Origin: Blautia sp. Marseille-P3087
GTDB lineage: Bacteria > Bacillota > Clostridia > Lachnospirales > Lachnospiraceae
DNA: 64,000 nucleotides
Reading direction: 5' to 3'
NCBI RefSeq assembly: GCF_900120195.1
Contig: NZ_LT635539.1
Coordinates: 2,451,441-2,515,440 of the forward strand
The position numbers and the translations under genes are program-made. Within the stretch, counting starts at the first letter, position 1; the number at the start of each line of letters is the position of its first letter. Below, piece after piece: positions 50,381 through 58,284 of this stretch. The notes beneath the pieces are model-generated. The model made no database searches. It was given only the letters and a program-made list of their open reading frames with translations, and was not told the DNA's origin.

Positions 50381-52327
50381 TTATTTCTGCACGCTTTTAC
50401 GTAACGTTTTCATAAATGGCTGGAACTCACGGCCGTTGCCTGCATAGAAACGGCTGAAGATCTCATAGTACTCCAGACGGAGGACCTGAATACCAACGAT
50501 CAGTCCTTCCATTGCACATACGAAGATGTTGCCGAGTACGACAACAATCCAGTTTGGGCTGCCTCCGTTGGTAGCACCGGCAAGCATAAGTACGACTTCC
50601 ATCATTGCTGCGTGGCTTACGGCAAATGCGCCGATACGCAGGAAAGAAAGTGTATTGGAAAGGTAGCTGAGCAGCACTTCAAATAATTCGAAGAAGCTCT
50701 GTACGAAGAACATACCTTTCTGCTCCGGGAAGATCTCGGATTTCTTTTCGACGAGGTTTGTAAGAGGCTCCTTGAGGAACATGAGCAGGAGCGGCACTCC
50801 AAACATCACGACAAGAACAGCAGTTGCCGGAAGTTTTCTGCCGGAGATAAAGAGTCCGACAGTCAGTACGATCGAACCATAGAAAACAAGTCCGGCTACG
50901 GCATTGCTGTCAAACCAGGCCTTTTCGGTATCTTTGTTTCGGATGGAATTGATGATATTGAATATCATACAGATCAGAATGATAAACATTCCGAAACCGA
51001 TGGCGATAACAAAAACTGCATTCAGTCTTCCGACAAGCGGTACGTCCATCATCTGGTTCATAGGTTTCAGCCATATGGCTTTCAGGACATCCTCGAAACC
51101 GAAGAAGCTGCCGTACATGAAACCGAAAAATACGGAAAATACACCGGCGCAGCTAATGATTCCTGCAAGATCCATATGTTTGGTTTTGTAAAGGAACAGA
51201 CCGCCGAGGAAAAGGATCAGTCCCTGGCCGACGTCACCGAACATAGCTCCGAAAATGAAGGAATATGTGATGGCAACAAACCATGTAGGATCCATTTCGT
51301 TGTAGGCAGGAAGTCCATACATTTTTACATACATTTCAAAAGGTTTGAAAAGCTTTGGATTCTTAAGCTTTGTAGGTGGCTTTTTCTTTGCGGGAGCCTG
51401 CTGGTCTTCCATGAGGCAGAAGATTTTTTCATCGTTCTGAATATCCTTCTGGAAAGCAAGTGCATCCTTTTCGGTCATCCAGCCGCACAGAATATAGAAG
51501 GTGTTGGTGTCACCATGTGTGCAGGCGGCCAGTTTACGGATATCAAAACTTCTGGAGCAGGCTTCAAGAGCGGCTTTTGCGGAAGCAATCGCAGAGCAGT
51601 TGTCCTCGAGGAATTTCCGGCAGGCTGCTTTGTTGGCATCGAGACCTGCGTGGATCTCACGATGTCTGCGGTCCAGTTTTTCGAAAGCTTCTGCGGCGGT
51701 TCCATGATATTCATCAGGAATAAAAATTCGCTCAAAATGCATGGATGAATATACGGCATGTACTTTGTGAGCCTGATGCTCCGGGACAAAATAAACACCG
51801 TAGATATATAATTCATCTTCTCCGCATTTGATAAAAAGAGTATCCAGATTGTCGTAGATGTATTTCTCGAATTTCTGGAGGTACTGCTTTTCGATACGTC
51901 CGAAACGATAGTGGATATATTTGAAGTTCAGGATCTGTGATACATCAAAATCCAGATTTCTGAATGGACGGATAATTTTCAGAGAGTCGACCATTTCAGC
52001 GTGTTCTGACTGGAGACGGGATTTCTCGGCATCCAGCTCCTGCGCTTTGTTCCGGAGATTCTGAACAGTTTTAAGGGCTGTTTCTACGGTCATATCGCTG
52101 ATGACTGCCTTTTCAGGTGTTTCCAGCTGTTCGTAGAAACTGTCGATCACATTCAGATGATCTTTATAAGGATTAATCTCCAGAAACGGCGACAGATTCG
52201 CGACTTCAGTGAGCTCTGCAAGGGCGTTTTCCAGATGAATCTCATATCTGGAAAGGTAGGTTTCCGTCATTCTGTCAATATCCGCTTTTGGCCCGGTGAT
52301 GCTTAAAAATTTCATTTTTTCAATCAT
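50381..52327 (-). CDS. ntpI: V-type ATP synthase subunit I
   Basis: 648 residues. N-terminal ~330 residues form the cytosolic arm with coiled coils; C-terminal half has seven to eight membrane helices ('FVAITYSFIFGAMFGDVGQGLILFLGGLFLY', 'TLSFLRIGAFAVSHAAMMEVVLMLAG'). It is the stator ('a') subunit giving the ion half-channels; the Arg in 'YLSNTLSFLRIGAF' is at the expected position of the essential Arg. Confidence 0.95.
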   Translation of the reverse strand: MIEKMKFLSITGPKADIDRMTETYLSRYEIHLENALAELTEVANLSPFLEINPYKDHLNVIDSFYEQLETPEKAVISDMTVETALKTVQNLRNKAQELDAEKSRLQSEHAEMVDSLKIIRPFRNLDFDVSQILNFKYIHYRFGRIEKQYLQKFEKYIYDNLDTLFIKCGEDELYIYGVYFVPEHQAHKVHAVYSSMHFERIFIPDEYHGTAAEAFEKLDRRHREIHAGLDANKAACRKFLEDNCSAIASAKAALEACSRSFDIRKLAACTHGDTNTFYILCGWMTEKDALAFQKDIQNDEKIFCLMEDQQAPAKKKPPTKLKNPKLFKPFEMYVKMYGLPAYNEMDPTWFVAITYSFIFGAMFGDVGQGLILFLGGLFLYKTKHMDLAGIISCAGVFSVFFGFMYGSFFGFEDVLKAIWLKPMNQMMDVPLVGRLNAVFVIAIGFGMFIILICMIFNIINSIRNKDTEKAWFDSNAVAGLVFYGSIVLTVGLFISGRKLPATAVLVVMFGVPLLLMFLKEPLTNLVEKKSEIFPEQKGMFFVQSFFELFEVLLSYLSNTLSFLRIGAFAVSHAAMMEVVLMLAGATNGGSPNWIVVVLGNIFVCAMEGLIVGIQVLRLEYYEIFSRFYAGNGREFQPFMKTLRKSVQK

Positions 52328-52347
52328 GATTTTATCCTCCGGGATGG

Positions 52348-53391
52348 TTAATTGTTACGAATATACTGCATTGCCTCGTCCGGTGCCACACCATAACGGA
52401 TACATTCGATGGCGATGGTCAGACGGTTTACTTCATGCTCCTTATGATACATGTAGGAATAGAGCATTGCGACAGAATAAGGATCGCGTCGGGCCTCTTT
52501 TTCCAGGGTGCTGCGGAGCATATAATTATAAAATTCTTCGAGATTGTGCGCGGAAAGATGTTCGTATTTTTTTCCGTAATAAGTTTTGCGGAAAAGCTGC
52601 TGTGATTCTTCATAGGTTGCAGCTTCAACGATCGCACGGATCTCTTCTTTTTTCAGTTTATAGTTCATCGGAATCAGCAGAGCATAAATATCTGCCGGCG
52701 CCATGCTGAAGTAGCGCTTTGAACGAAAGATAAACTGAAGGTTCAGCATATCGAATTTTTCACCGTAGGCATTTGTGATCTGTTCAAGATCTTTGCCCGA
52801 AAAAAGTTTCCTGCGGACTTTCCATATCAGTGAAAAATAATATAGATCCAGAGCCATTCCGTAATCAAAAAGGAGTGCGGTATCGTGGTTCTGTATCTGA
52901 GAGAGTGGACTGTAAAATTCGTTTCCTTTAAGGGCATTGATGAATTCGTCCATCGTTTTGCATGCTGTAAGTGCATCCAGATCGAGGTTGGAATGCCGAC
53001 GGAAGAACTCCCGGTAAGGAGAAAGGTCGACAGGGTCTGTATCGCGGTGGTCAAACAAGTTGGTCATGAGCTCTTTGAGAACACGGATTTCATATCGTCT
53101 GGAATACAGATCGAGGAATTTTCGCTGTTCGGAGCTTGCAAACTGATAGATTTTTGAAAAATCATTGAAAATAGATGCTTTCAGTAATTTTTCAATCTGA
53201 CCGCGGTGTAGGGAGTTTTCATCAAGTGATGCCCATGTTTTGGAATACTCCGGTGTCCGCTTGAGCCATGCGGCGGCATGTGATGTACTTGTAAACTGAA
53301 GCATTTCCTGAATCTGGTCTTCGGTGATCAGCTTACTTTGCATGGCGCGGATTTTTGTGGAGATTCCGCTGTAGGAAAGGAGTTTTCCCAT
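52348..53391 (-). CDS. ntpC: V-type ATP synthase subunit C
   Basis: 347 residues, mostly helical, with the V0D/AC39 pattern ('LYSRRYEIRVLKELMTNLF', 'PADIYALLIPMNYKLKKEEIRAIVEAATYEE', 'HEVNRLTIAIECIRYGVAPDEAMQYI'). It is the socket joining the rotor stalk to the K ring. Confidence 0.93.
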   Translation of the reverse strand: MGKLLSYSGISTKIRAMQSKLITEDQIQEMLQFTSTSHAAAWLKRTPEYSKTWASLDENSLHRGQIEKLLKASIFNDFSKIYQFASSEQRKFLDLYSRRYEIRVLKELMTNLFDHRDTDPVDLSPYREFFRRHSNLDLDALTACKTMDEFINALKGNEFYSPLSQIQNHDTALLFDYGMALDLYYFSLIWKVRRKLFSGKDLEQITNAYGEKFDMLNLQFIFRSKRYFSMAPADIYALLIPMNYKLKKEEIRAIVEAATYEESQQLFRKTYYGKKYEHLSAHNLEEFYNYMLRSTLEKEARRDPYSVAMLYSYMYHKEHEVNRLTIAIECIRYGVAPDEAMQYIRNN

Positions 53392-53406
53392 GTCAGATCA
53401 CTCCTT

Positions 53407-53718
53407 TCATCGTTTTAGAAGTTGTTGGAATAGGTCTTCCGAAAGCTGCTGGTGATTTTTTTTGTAATAGACATCCAGATCGGCAAGGTGTTGCTCTGTT
53501 TGCTGGCGCAGAGCGATCAGTTCCTGTTCCTTGCGAGATTCCAGACTGTCCCGAAGTGCCTGTATCTTGCGGTTTGTTTCCTGTTCCAGTTCCAAATCAA
53601 GGTCCTTACACTGCTGTTCCATTTCGGCTGAAAGGGCTGCTTTGGTTCTGTCGGCATCTTGCATGATGCGCTGCGCTGTGATTTCGATTTCAGATAACTT
53701 TTGAAGTATCTGCTCCAT
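53407..53718 (-). CDS. V-type ATP synthase G/H-type peripheral-stalk subunit
   Basis: 103 residues from the ATG at 53718 (GGAGG 7 bp upstream; a GTG six bases earlier sits on the ribosome site and is unlikely). Nearly all coiled coil, rich in Glu, Gln, Lys and Leu ('MEQQCKDLDLELEQETNRKIQALRDSLESRKEQEL'), as expected for NtpF/AtpH, the partner of subunit E. First gene of the operon. A TATTAT about 55 bp upstream on the minus strand may be the -10 box. Confidence 0.85.
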   Translation of the reverse strand: MEQILQKLSEIEITAQRIMQDADRTKAALSAEMEQQCKDLDLELEQETNRKIQALRDSLESRKEQELIALRQQTEQHLADLDVYYKKNHQQLSEDLFQQLLKR

Positions 53719-53955
53719 ATTCACCCTCCTTTTCTATGTTTTTTTGGAACTTTATCATATAATACACCTTTTGTTAAAAAAAAACCATAAAAAATTGCAC
53801 AATAAAGGGTAAAAGACTTACTGTTAAATAGTTGATTTTTGATACTGTGAAAAGAACCTACAGGTATCGCTGTATAAAAACAGGAATTATGCTTGCCCGA
53901 TATGAAGGAAACGTGTATGATAATAAACATATTCAACAGGACGGAGAAATAATTT

Positions 53956-54618
53956 ATGAGATTAAGAAATATACCAGGAGCTAAAGATGCCATCACAGAA
54001 AGCCCTTATGTAGTACAGAATCCGGCAGAATGTAAGGGAAAATGGGAGCAGGTGTTTACACAGGAGCAGCCGATTCATATTGAAGTAGGAATGGGCAAGG
54101 GCCGTTTCCTTATGGATATGGCAAAACTTCATCCGGAAATCAATTATATTGGAATCGAGATGTACGACAGCGTGCTGCTCCGCGCACTTCAGAAGAGGGA
54201 AAAGCTCGAAGAAGCGGGAGAGAAGCTTGAGAATCTGAAATTTATGTGTGTGGATGCGAGACTGCTTCCGGAAATCTTTGAAAAAGGCGAGATTCAGCGT
54301 ATTTATCTGAATTTCTCGGATCCATGGCCAAAGGCACGCCATGCAAAGAGAAGACTGACCTCACGTGAATTTCTTGCACGTTACAGCCAGATCCTTCCGG
54401 ACGGGGCAGTTGTAGAGTTCAAGACAGACAATAAGGGCTTATTTGAATTTTCACTGGAGGAAGTAAATGAGAGTGAAGGCTGGGAGCTGCTTGCGCATAC
54501 CTTTGACCTGCATCATCAGGAAGACATGATGGAAGGCAATGTCATGACGGAATATGAGGAGAAATTTTCTTCTATGGGAAACCCGATCTGTAAGCTGATC
54601 GCAGTTCTTCACGAATGA
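53956..54618 (+). CDS. trmB: tRNA (guanine-N7-)-methyltransferase TrmB
   Basis: 220 residues. SAM site 'HIEVGMGKGRFLMDMAKLHP', 'YIGIEMYDSVLLRALQK', and the family signature 'LNFSDPWPKARHAKRRLT'. It methylates G46 in the variable loop of many tRNAs. Short leader; GACGGAG upstream. Confidence 0.96.
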   Translation: MRLRNIPGAKDAITESPYVVQNPAECKGKWEQVFTQEQPIHIEVGMGKGRFLMDMAKLHPEINYIGIEMYDSVLLRALQKREKLEEAGEKLENLKFMCVDARLLPEIFEKGEIQRIYLNFSDPWPKARHAKRRLTSREFLARYSQILPDGAVVEFKTDNKGLFEFSLEEVNESEGWELLAHTFDLHHQEDMMEGNVMTEYEEKFSSMGNPICKLIAVLHE

Positions 54619-54666
54619 TCGGTTTGTTATTGGGACGTTGAAGTATATATATAACAGGAAAGCGCG

Positions 54667-54717
54667 AAACGTGTGGCGGACGGGAAGATATAGCTCCTGC
54701 CTGCTGCACGTTTTTTT
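54667..54717 (+). terminator. Terminator after trmB
   Basis: AAACGTG / CACGTTT base with an inner GC-rich imperfect stem, then seven T residues. Confidence 0.75.
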
Positions 54718-54765
54718 GAATTTAACATATAATATAGGAAGATTTGCATTTCGGGATGGATTTCT

Positions 54766-54945
54766 ATGGCACAAAAAAGATGCAACTGCCGCATACATGC
54801 TCTTATGACACAGTTCTTTTATGAACACAGGTGTCTGGATGGCTGCTTCCGCAAAGTCCGCAAAAGTGCGGATGAATTATGCAAAATACTGGATTGTATG
54901 TCGTCGCCAAAACCGAAAGATAAGGAAAAAAAGAAAGAAAAATAA
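54766..54945 (+). CDS. 59-residue Cys-rich small protein (unrecognised)
   Basis: ATG at 54766, TAA at 54943-54945; GGGATGGA sits 5-10 bp upstream and a TATAAT lies at 54728. The product has six Cys: a CNC pair near the start (Cys6, Cys8), Cys23 and Cys27 (CLDGC), Cys39 and Cys44, between short helices ('RIHALMTQFFYEHR', 'FRKVRKSADELCKILD'), and ends in a Lys/Glu tail. It could bind a metal, but no family is recognised. It lies alone between the trmB terminator and the tRNA-Lys promoter. Confidence 0.6.
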   Translation: MAQKRCNCRIHALMTQFFYEHRCLDGCFRKVRKSADELCKILDCMSSPKPKDKEKKKEK

Positions 54946-54973
54946 AAAAACATAAAAAATTATAAAATTTTTC

Positions 54974-55002
54974 TTGACTTTTTGCCGGGGCTTTCATATA
55001 AT
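54974..55002 (+). promoter_or_regulatory. Promoter of tRNA-Lys
   Basis: TTGACT, 17-bp spacer, perfect TATAAT, 45 bp before the tRNA. Confidence 0.8.
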
Positions 55003-55047
55003 AGTTTTTGCGTCAGGGAAATCCTGAACGAACAATTTCATAAACAT

Positions 55048-55120
55048 GCGCTTTTAGCTCAGTTGGTAGAGCACCTGACTCTTAATCAGGGTGTCCAGGG
55101 TTCGAACCCCTGAAGGCGCA
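55048..55120 (+). tRNA. tRNA-Lys (anticodon CTT)
   Basis: 73 nt with a complete cloverleaf: acceptor GCGCTTT / AAGGCGC, D arm AGCTCAGTTGGTAGAGC, anticodon arm CCTGA-CTCTTAA-TCAGG with CTT at 55081-55083, T arm CAGGGTTCGAACCCCTG, discriminator A. CCA is not encoded. Its 3' part from the anticodon loop on is copied at 58285 as the attachment repeat of the integrated element. Confidence 0.98.
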
Positions 55121-55173
55121 TTAAGGACACTGTTTTTGCGGACATTGCGATTGCCGCGGGGACGGTGTTTTTT
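55079..55173 (+). repeat. attL: 95-bp direct repeat overlapping tRNA-Lys
   Basis: Identical to 58285-58379 over all 95 bp. It starts in the anticodon loop (CTCTTAATC), covers the 3' half of the tRNA and continues through a terminator-like hairpin (ACACTGT / ACGGTGT, TTTTTT). Thus each integration keeps an intact tRNA plus its terminator at the left end. Confidence 0.9.
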
Positions 55174-55243
55174 CTTTATTTATGCGGGTTTCAGGGGTGT
55201 AAGGCGAACAGGCACGGAGCACCGTTTTTCATGTCTTTTCGTT

Positions 55244-56158
55244 CTACCCGCGCCCTGTTTTTTGTCCATTTCCTAGACACATATCCAAGTGTGAAATATT
55301 GTTTTCTGCTGCAATGATTTCATGGGCGAAATGCTCATATTTTTTTGTTGTCTCGATGCTTTCATGTCCCATTAAAATACTCAGGTCATATACATCCGTT
55401 TTTCCGGTTTGGCGAACATGGTCGATACAGTAGTTTGTTGCAAAGTTGTGTCTTAGCTTGTGAGAAGACAAGTCAAAGGGTAATTTGTGTTGCAAACGGT
55501 TAACAAACAGTCGCACCGCGTTGTTGGTTAAAGCCTGTCCTCTACGGGTACAGAAAACGTATGGCTTATCTTTGTAAGGACACTGTGAAAAATAGTCGTC
55601 CAGTAATGCAAGGGCAAAGTTTCCCAATGGGACAATCCTGTCTTTCGCACCTTTGCCGGTAACTTTCATAACCATCCGGGAACGGTCAAGATTGTCTGTG
55701 AGCAAGTGGCATATCTCAGACTGTCTCAGTCCTGAATCAAGCATGAGTGCAACGACAGCACGGTTACGGGCAGTAATCCATGGCTCAGAGGTATGTATCA
55801 GAGCAAAGATTTCTTTTATCTCAGTGTCGTTATAGATATGCACTATCTTTTTGGGGGATTTTGGTACTTTTATCTTCTGTGGGTCAAAAGGCAGTTCATA
55901 CTCGATATACACCCAGCGTAGGAATATACGGACATTCCGCACGTATGTAGAGACAGTAGCCCTTGAAAGTGGACGCTTGTATAAATGCATAATGTATTTA
56001 GACACTTCTGCGTATGTAACCTTTGAGAGGTCTGTATCAGTTCCCATAAAGCGAACCAACAAAGAGATAGATTCTTTGTAACTGATAACCGTTTTAGGAC
56101 TTAATCCGGCAAGTTGTTTCTGGAAAAGAAAATCATCCATTGCTTCTTGCAGTATCAT
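55244..56158 (-). CDS. int: Tyrosine recombinase/integrase of the 3.2-kb element
   Basis: 304 residues. N-terminal SAM-like core-binding domain ('AMDDFLFQKQLAGLSPKTVISYKESI'), catalytic domain with Arg in 'LDSGLRQSEICHL', 'SSHKLRHNFAT' (HxxR), 'LMGHESIETTKKYEHF' (His and Tyr nucleophile). Compact XerC-like size. It lies next to attL, and its start region overlaps the rep stop by 26 bp, so int is probably co-transcribed with rep. Confidence 0.93.
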   Translation of the reverse strand: MILQEAMDDFLFQKQLAGLSPKTVISYKESISLLVRFMGTDTDLSKVTYAEVSKYIMHLYKRPLSRATVSTYVRNVRIFLRWVYIEYELPFDPQKIKVPKSPKKIVHIYNDTEIKEIFALIHTSEPWITARNRAVVALMLDSGLRQSEICHLLTDNLDRSRMVMKVTGKGAKDRIVPLGNFALALLDDYFSQCPYKDKPYVFCTRRGQALTNNAVRLFVNRLQHKLPFDLSSHKLRHNFATNYCIDHVRQTGKTDVYDLSILMGHESIETTKKYEHFAHEIIAAENNISHLDMCLGNGQKTGRG

Positions 56159-57206
56159 GTTCAGTTCCCCCTTGCAGTGCGCTTAAGATTTCCAACTGGT
56201 TTGGAGTAAGTCGGTTAAATCCATTATCTATAAGAAATTCGATAAAGTCAAAAGAGGCATCCGCCATCACGACTTTTGCAAGAGTAGGAGCAACCTGTCT
56301 GGTGAGCCATCGTTTATTATCATCTATTGTTTTTTCAGGTTCAGAACAGTACAAAGAAACTTTTCCGATTCCATCAATAAATGCATTCCATTTTTCAGAA
56401 ACGGTGCATCTGTCTTTACGTGGAGAATCGTTATTGATAATCCGCAAGTAATTTGTAAGAATACCCATTGTCAGAAAAGAGATATCTATACCTTGTAAAA
56501 TCAGTTCCATAACCTGTTGCGCCCGTTCTCTCTTTAGTTCCAGTTCCCATCGCACCCACGTATATTCTAAAGGCGACATATCAGCGGATAAGAGTTTTTT
56601 GTTCTGTTCTGCCTGTTTATCATAAATACGAAGCATGATAGAGCTTGTACGACTTCCAAAATAAATTGTATGACCGGAATACTTTCCATATTCCCGGACT
56701 TCTTTCCAAGAACGGAAGCGAGAAACGTACAGATCAGCGGTAAACAGGTCATGTAGTTCAGGGAGAGAATAGTAATTTGTTCCAATGTCATCGACAGCAA
56801 GGTCAAGACGAGTAATATGTCCATACTCTTTAATACATTTCATAAATTCCCTTAAAACAGTAGATTCAAATGAATCCGTTTCAAATCCGACAGAACCAAA
56901 AACGGTATTAACAAGATTTGCTTCATAGAATTGAGTGAGTAAAGCATGTACAGCGGAGCCGGAAACATCAACATGCACTCCCATATTCTCATTGCCGTTA
57001 TACTGAATAGAAATAGAGTGAGAAACATGTCGGAGCTGTGAACTATAGCCATTTAAACCTTGAGGTTGCGCCTTGAAGTCATTTACGTCAAATCCCATCA
57101 TCAATATAGCATCATCGACAGACTGTGTGGTGGTAAGTGTCCATGAGAGCCAGTCTATACTTAAATGTAATCCGTTGGTTAAGTCTGCACAGTGTCCAGT
57201 GTTCAT
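56133..57206 (-). CDS. Rolling-circle replication initiator, Rep_trans family
   Basis: 357 residues. The Rep_trans pattern is visible: 'GHITRLDLAVDDIG', 'TIYFGSRTSSIMLRIYDKQAEQ' (with Tyr/Lys around 'RIYDK') and 'WVRWELELKRERAQ'. This family includes plasmid initiators and the relaxases of Tn916/ICEBs1-type elements; it nicks one strand at an origin hairpin. An origin-like hairpin lies 30-55 bp upstream of its start, not inside the gene. Reads into int. Confidence 0.88.
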   Translation of the reverse strand: MNTGHCADLTNGLHLSIDWLSWTLTTTQSVDDAILMMGFDVNDFKAQPQGLNGYSSQLRHVSHSISIQYNGNENMGVHVDVSGSAVHALLTQFYEANLVNTVFGSVGFETDSFESTVLREFMKCIKEYGHITRLDLAVDDIGTNYYSLPELHDLFTADLYVSRFRSWKEVREYGKYSGHTIYFGSRTSSIMLRIYDKQAEQNKKLLSADMSPLEYTWVRWELELKRERAQQVMELILQGIDISFLTMGILTNYLRIINNDSPRKDRCTVSEKWNAFIDGIGKVSLYCSEPEKTIDDNKRWLTRQVAPTLAKVVMADASFDFIEFLIDNGFNRLTPNQLEILSALQGGTEHDTARSNG

Positions 57207-57235
57207 CGTTTGTTTTCCCCCTTATCTGGTGTTAC

Positions 57236-57261
57236 TACCCCCGTATTACTGTCCGGGGGTA
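57236..57261 (-). other. Candidate nick-site hairpin (double-strand origin or oriT-like)
   Basis: TACCCCC / GGGGGTA inverted repeat with a 12-nt loop GTATTACTGTCC, just upstream of the Rep_trans gene. Rep_trans relaxases of ICEBs1/Tn916-type elements nick inside CCCCC-GGGGG hairpins, and the TATTAC in the loop resembles known rolling-circle nick sequences. Confidence 0.6.
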
Positions 57262-57278
57262 AACCGGTTTGTTGTTTT

Positions 57279-57491
57279 TCATGCAATCGACCGGTAAAAT
57301 CTGCGAATAATTTCTTGTACAAAATAGCCTTCCAGCAAATCCAAAAGTTCATAAAATATGCTTACGTCTGACGAATCACAAAGAGAATAAAACTTTTGTA
57401 AAGTGTCAAAGGCTTCTTTTAACTCATTATCTGACATTCCACAAAGAATCCGCGAAAACCAGCCAGAATTAACCAAAAACAAGTCATGCAT
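57279..57491 (-). CDS. Small protein of the integrated element (unknown)
   Basis: 70 residues, starts at ATG 57491 with GGAG 6 bp upstream. Mostly helical and acidic ('MSDNELKEAFDTLQKFYSLCDSSDVSIFYELLDLLEGYFVQEIIRRFY'). No family recognised. Its place just before rep, under the same promoter, suggests a copy-number or excision-control role. Confidence 0.6.
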   Translation of the reverse strand: MHDLFLVNSGWFSRILCGMSDNELKEAFDTLQKFYSLCDSSDVSIFYELLDLLEGYFVQEIIRRFYRSIA

Positions 57492-57628
57492 AAGCTGCTC
57501 CTTTCTCCAAACAGTAGCTCAAGACGGCAGGCTGTGCATGGTGATCAAGCCGATGCAACATTATTCATGCCGGAAGTCTGTGACCGCTATTCTGGTATAT
57601 TCAATGTTCTACGTTGTGATTTGTAATA

Positions 57629-57662
57629 GTCGGATAAGCCGCTCTGCGAGCGGTATACCGAC
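57629..57662 (-). other. Strong leader hairpin of the rep/int transcript
   Basis: GTCGG / CCGAC outer and CCGCTC / GAGCGG inner stems with loop TGC. It lies in the ~210-nt untranslated leader between the leftward promoter and the 70-residue gene, where Rep plasmids often carry attenuation or antisense control. Confidence 0.55.
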
Positions 57663-57691
57663 AGCTTGTTGTCTAAAAACGCATTCGTAAC

Positions 57692-57707
57692 GTCTATTAA
57701 CGTAGAC
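57692..57707. promoter_or_regulatory. Operator 1 of the integrated element
   Basis: GTCTATTAACGTAGAC, a palindrome with perfect 5-bp arms, immediately downstream of the leftward -10 box. A near copy is at 57759. Confidence 0.6.
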
Positions 57708-57708
57708 T

Positions 57709-57737
57709 ATAATACCGCTAAAGCAGGAATTTGTCAA
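57709..57737 (-). promoter_or_regulatory. Leftward promoter of the element (rep/int)
   Basis: Minus strand TTGACA, 17-bp spacer, TATTAT. Drives the 70-residue gene, rep and int. Confidence 0.75.
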
Positions 57738-57758
57738 CAACATTCTTGAACTATTATC

Positions 57759-57771
57759 CTATTAACGCAGA
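57759..57771. promoter_or_regulatory. Operator 2 of the integrated element
   Basis: CTATTAACGCAGA, differing from the operator 1 core at one position, 11 bp upstream of the rightward -35 box. Confidence 0.55.
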
Positions 57772-57782
57772 ATTTTTTCGCA

Positions 57783-57811
57783 TTGACATATACTTTTAAA
57801 TAAAATATACT
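57783..57811 (+). promoter_or_regulatory. Rightward promoter of the element (XRE gene)
   Basis: TTGACA, 17-bp spacer, TATACT. Because the -10 ends at 57811, an ATG at 57813 cannot be the start; the next in-frame ATG at 57834 has AGAGG upstream. Confidence 0.75.
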
Positions 57812-57833
57812 GATGGAAAGAGAGGTAAAAGAA

Positions 57834-58169
57834 ATGATTAAATATTACAAATTGTTTGATTTATTAAATAGACGAGAAATGAAAAAGACGGATTTACTTC
57901 AAGTTATTTCAAAAGGAACATTATCCAAACTTAGCAAAGGCGGCATCATCCAAACCGATGTAATACAAAAAATATGTGACTTTTTGAATTGTCAGCCGGG
58001 TGATATTATGGAAAATGTTTTCGATGAGACTAAACCTGACAAAGACGGAAACATATGGTATTCGAAAGAGTTACGTGATGAAAATACCGGCGAAGACATA
58101 GTAGCTACACGTAAAACTAAAAGTCCATGTCATAGGGGCGAACAAGATACCGATACCTTTACACGCTGA
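57834..58169 (+). CDS. XRE-family regulator of the 3.2-kb element
   Basis: 111 residues. A compact Cro/CI-type helix-turn-helix at ~5-70 ('FDLLNRREMKKTDLLQVISKGTLSKLSKGG' and 'DVIQKICDFLNCQPGDIMENVF'), then a charged tail. Divergent from the rep/int transcript, with two operator-like sequences between; likely the repressor keeping the element quiet. Start chosen by promoter position and ribosome site. Confidence 0.85.
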   Translation: MIKYYKLFDLLNRREMKKTDLLQVISKGTLSKLSKGGIIQTDVIQKICDFLNCQPGDIMENVFDETKPDKDGNIWYSKELRDENTGEDIVATRKTKSPCHRGEQDTDTFTR

Positions 58170-58185
58170 AATCAGGGCTATCCTT

Positions 58186-58276
58186 ATGTACGCAGATCGA
58201 GCGTCCGGGCACTACTCGGCGGGGTCCCCCGTACCCCCATCCTGCGTGGTGTCCGGGCGTTCTTTTTTGCGTACAT
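58186..58276 (+). other. 91-nt hairpin: terminator and possible single-strand origin
   Basis: Outer ATGTACGC / GCGTACAT (8 bp perfect), inner 14-bp stem GAGCGTCCGGGCAC / GTGTCCGGGCGTTC (three G-U pairs), and a GC-rich loop. TTTTTT follows the inner stem, so it can end the XRE transcript. Its size and position between the last gene and attR also fit a single-strand origin of a rolling-circle plasmid. Confidence 0.6.
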
Positions 58277-58284
58277 GTGTTTGG

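Noticed and set aside
57403-57690. 95-residue plus-strand frame in the rep leader region
   Set aside because: Antisense to the 70-residue gene and its leader, no ribosome site, and it would overlap the leader hairpin.
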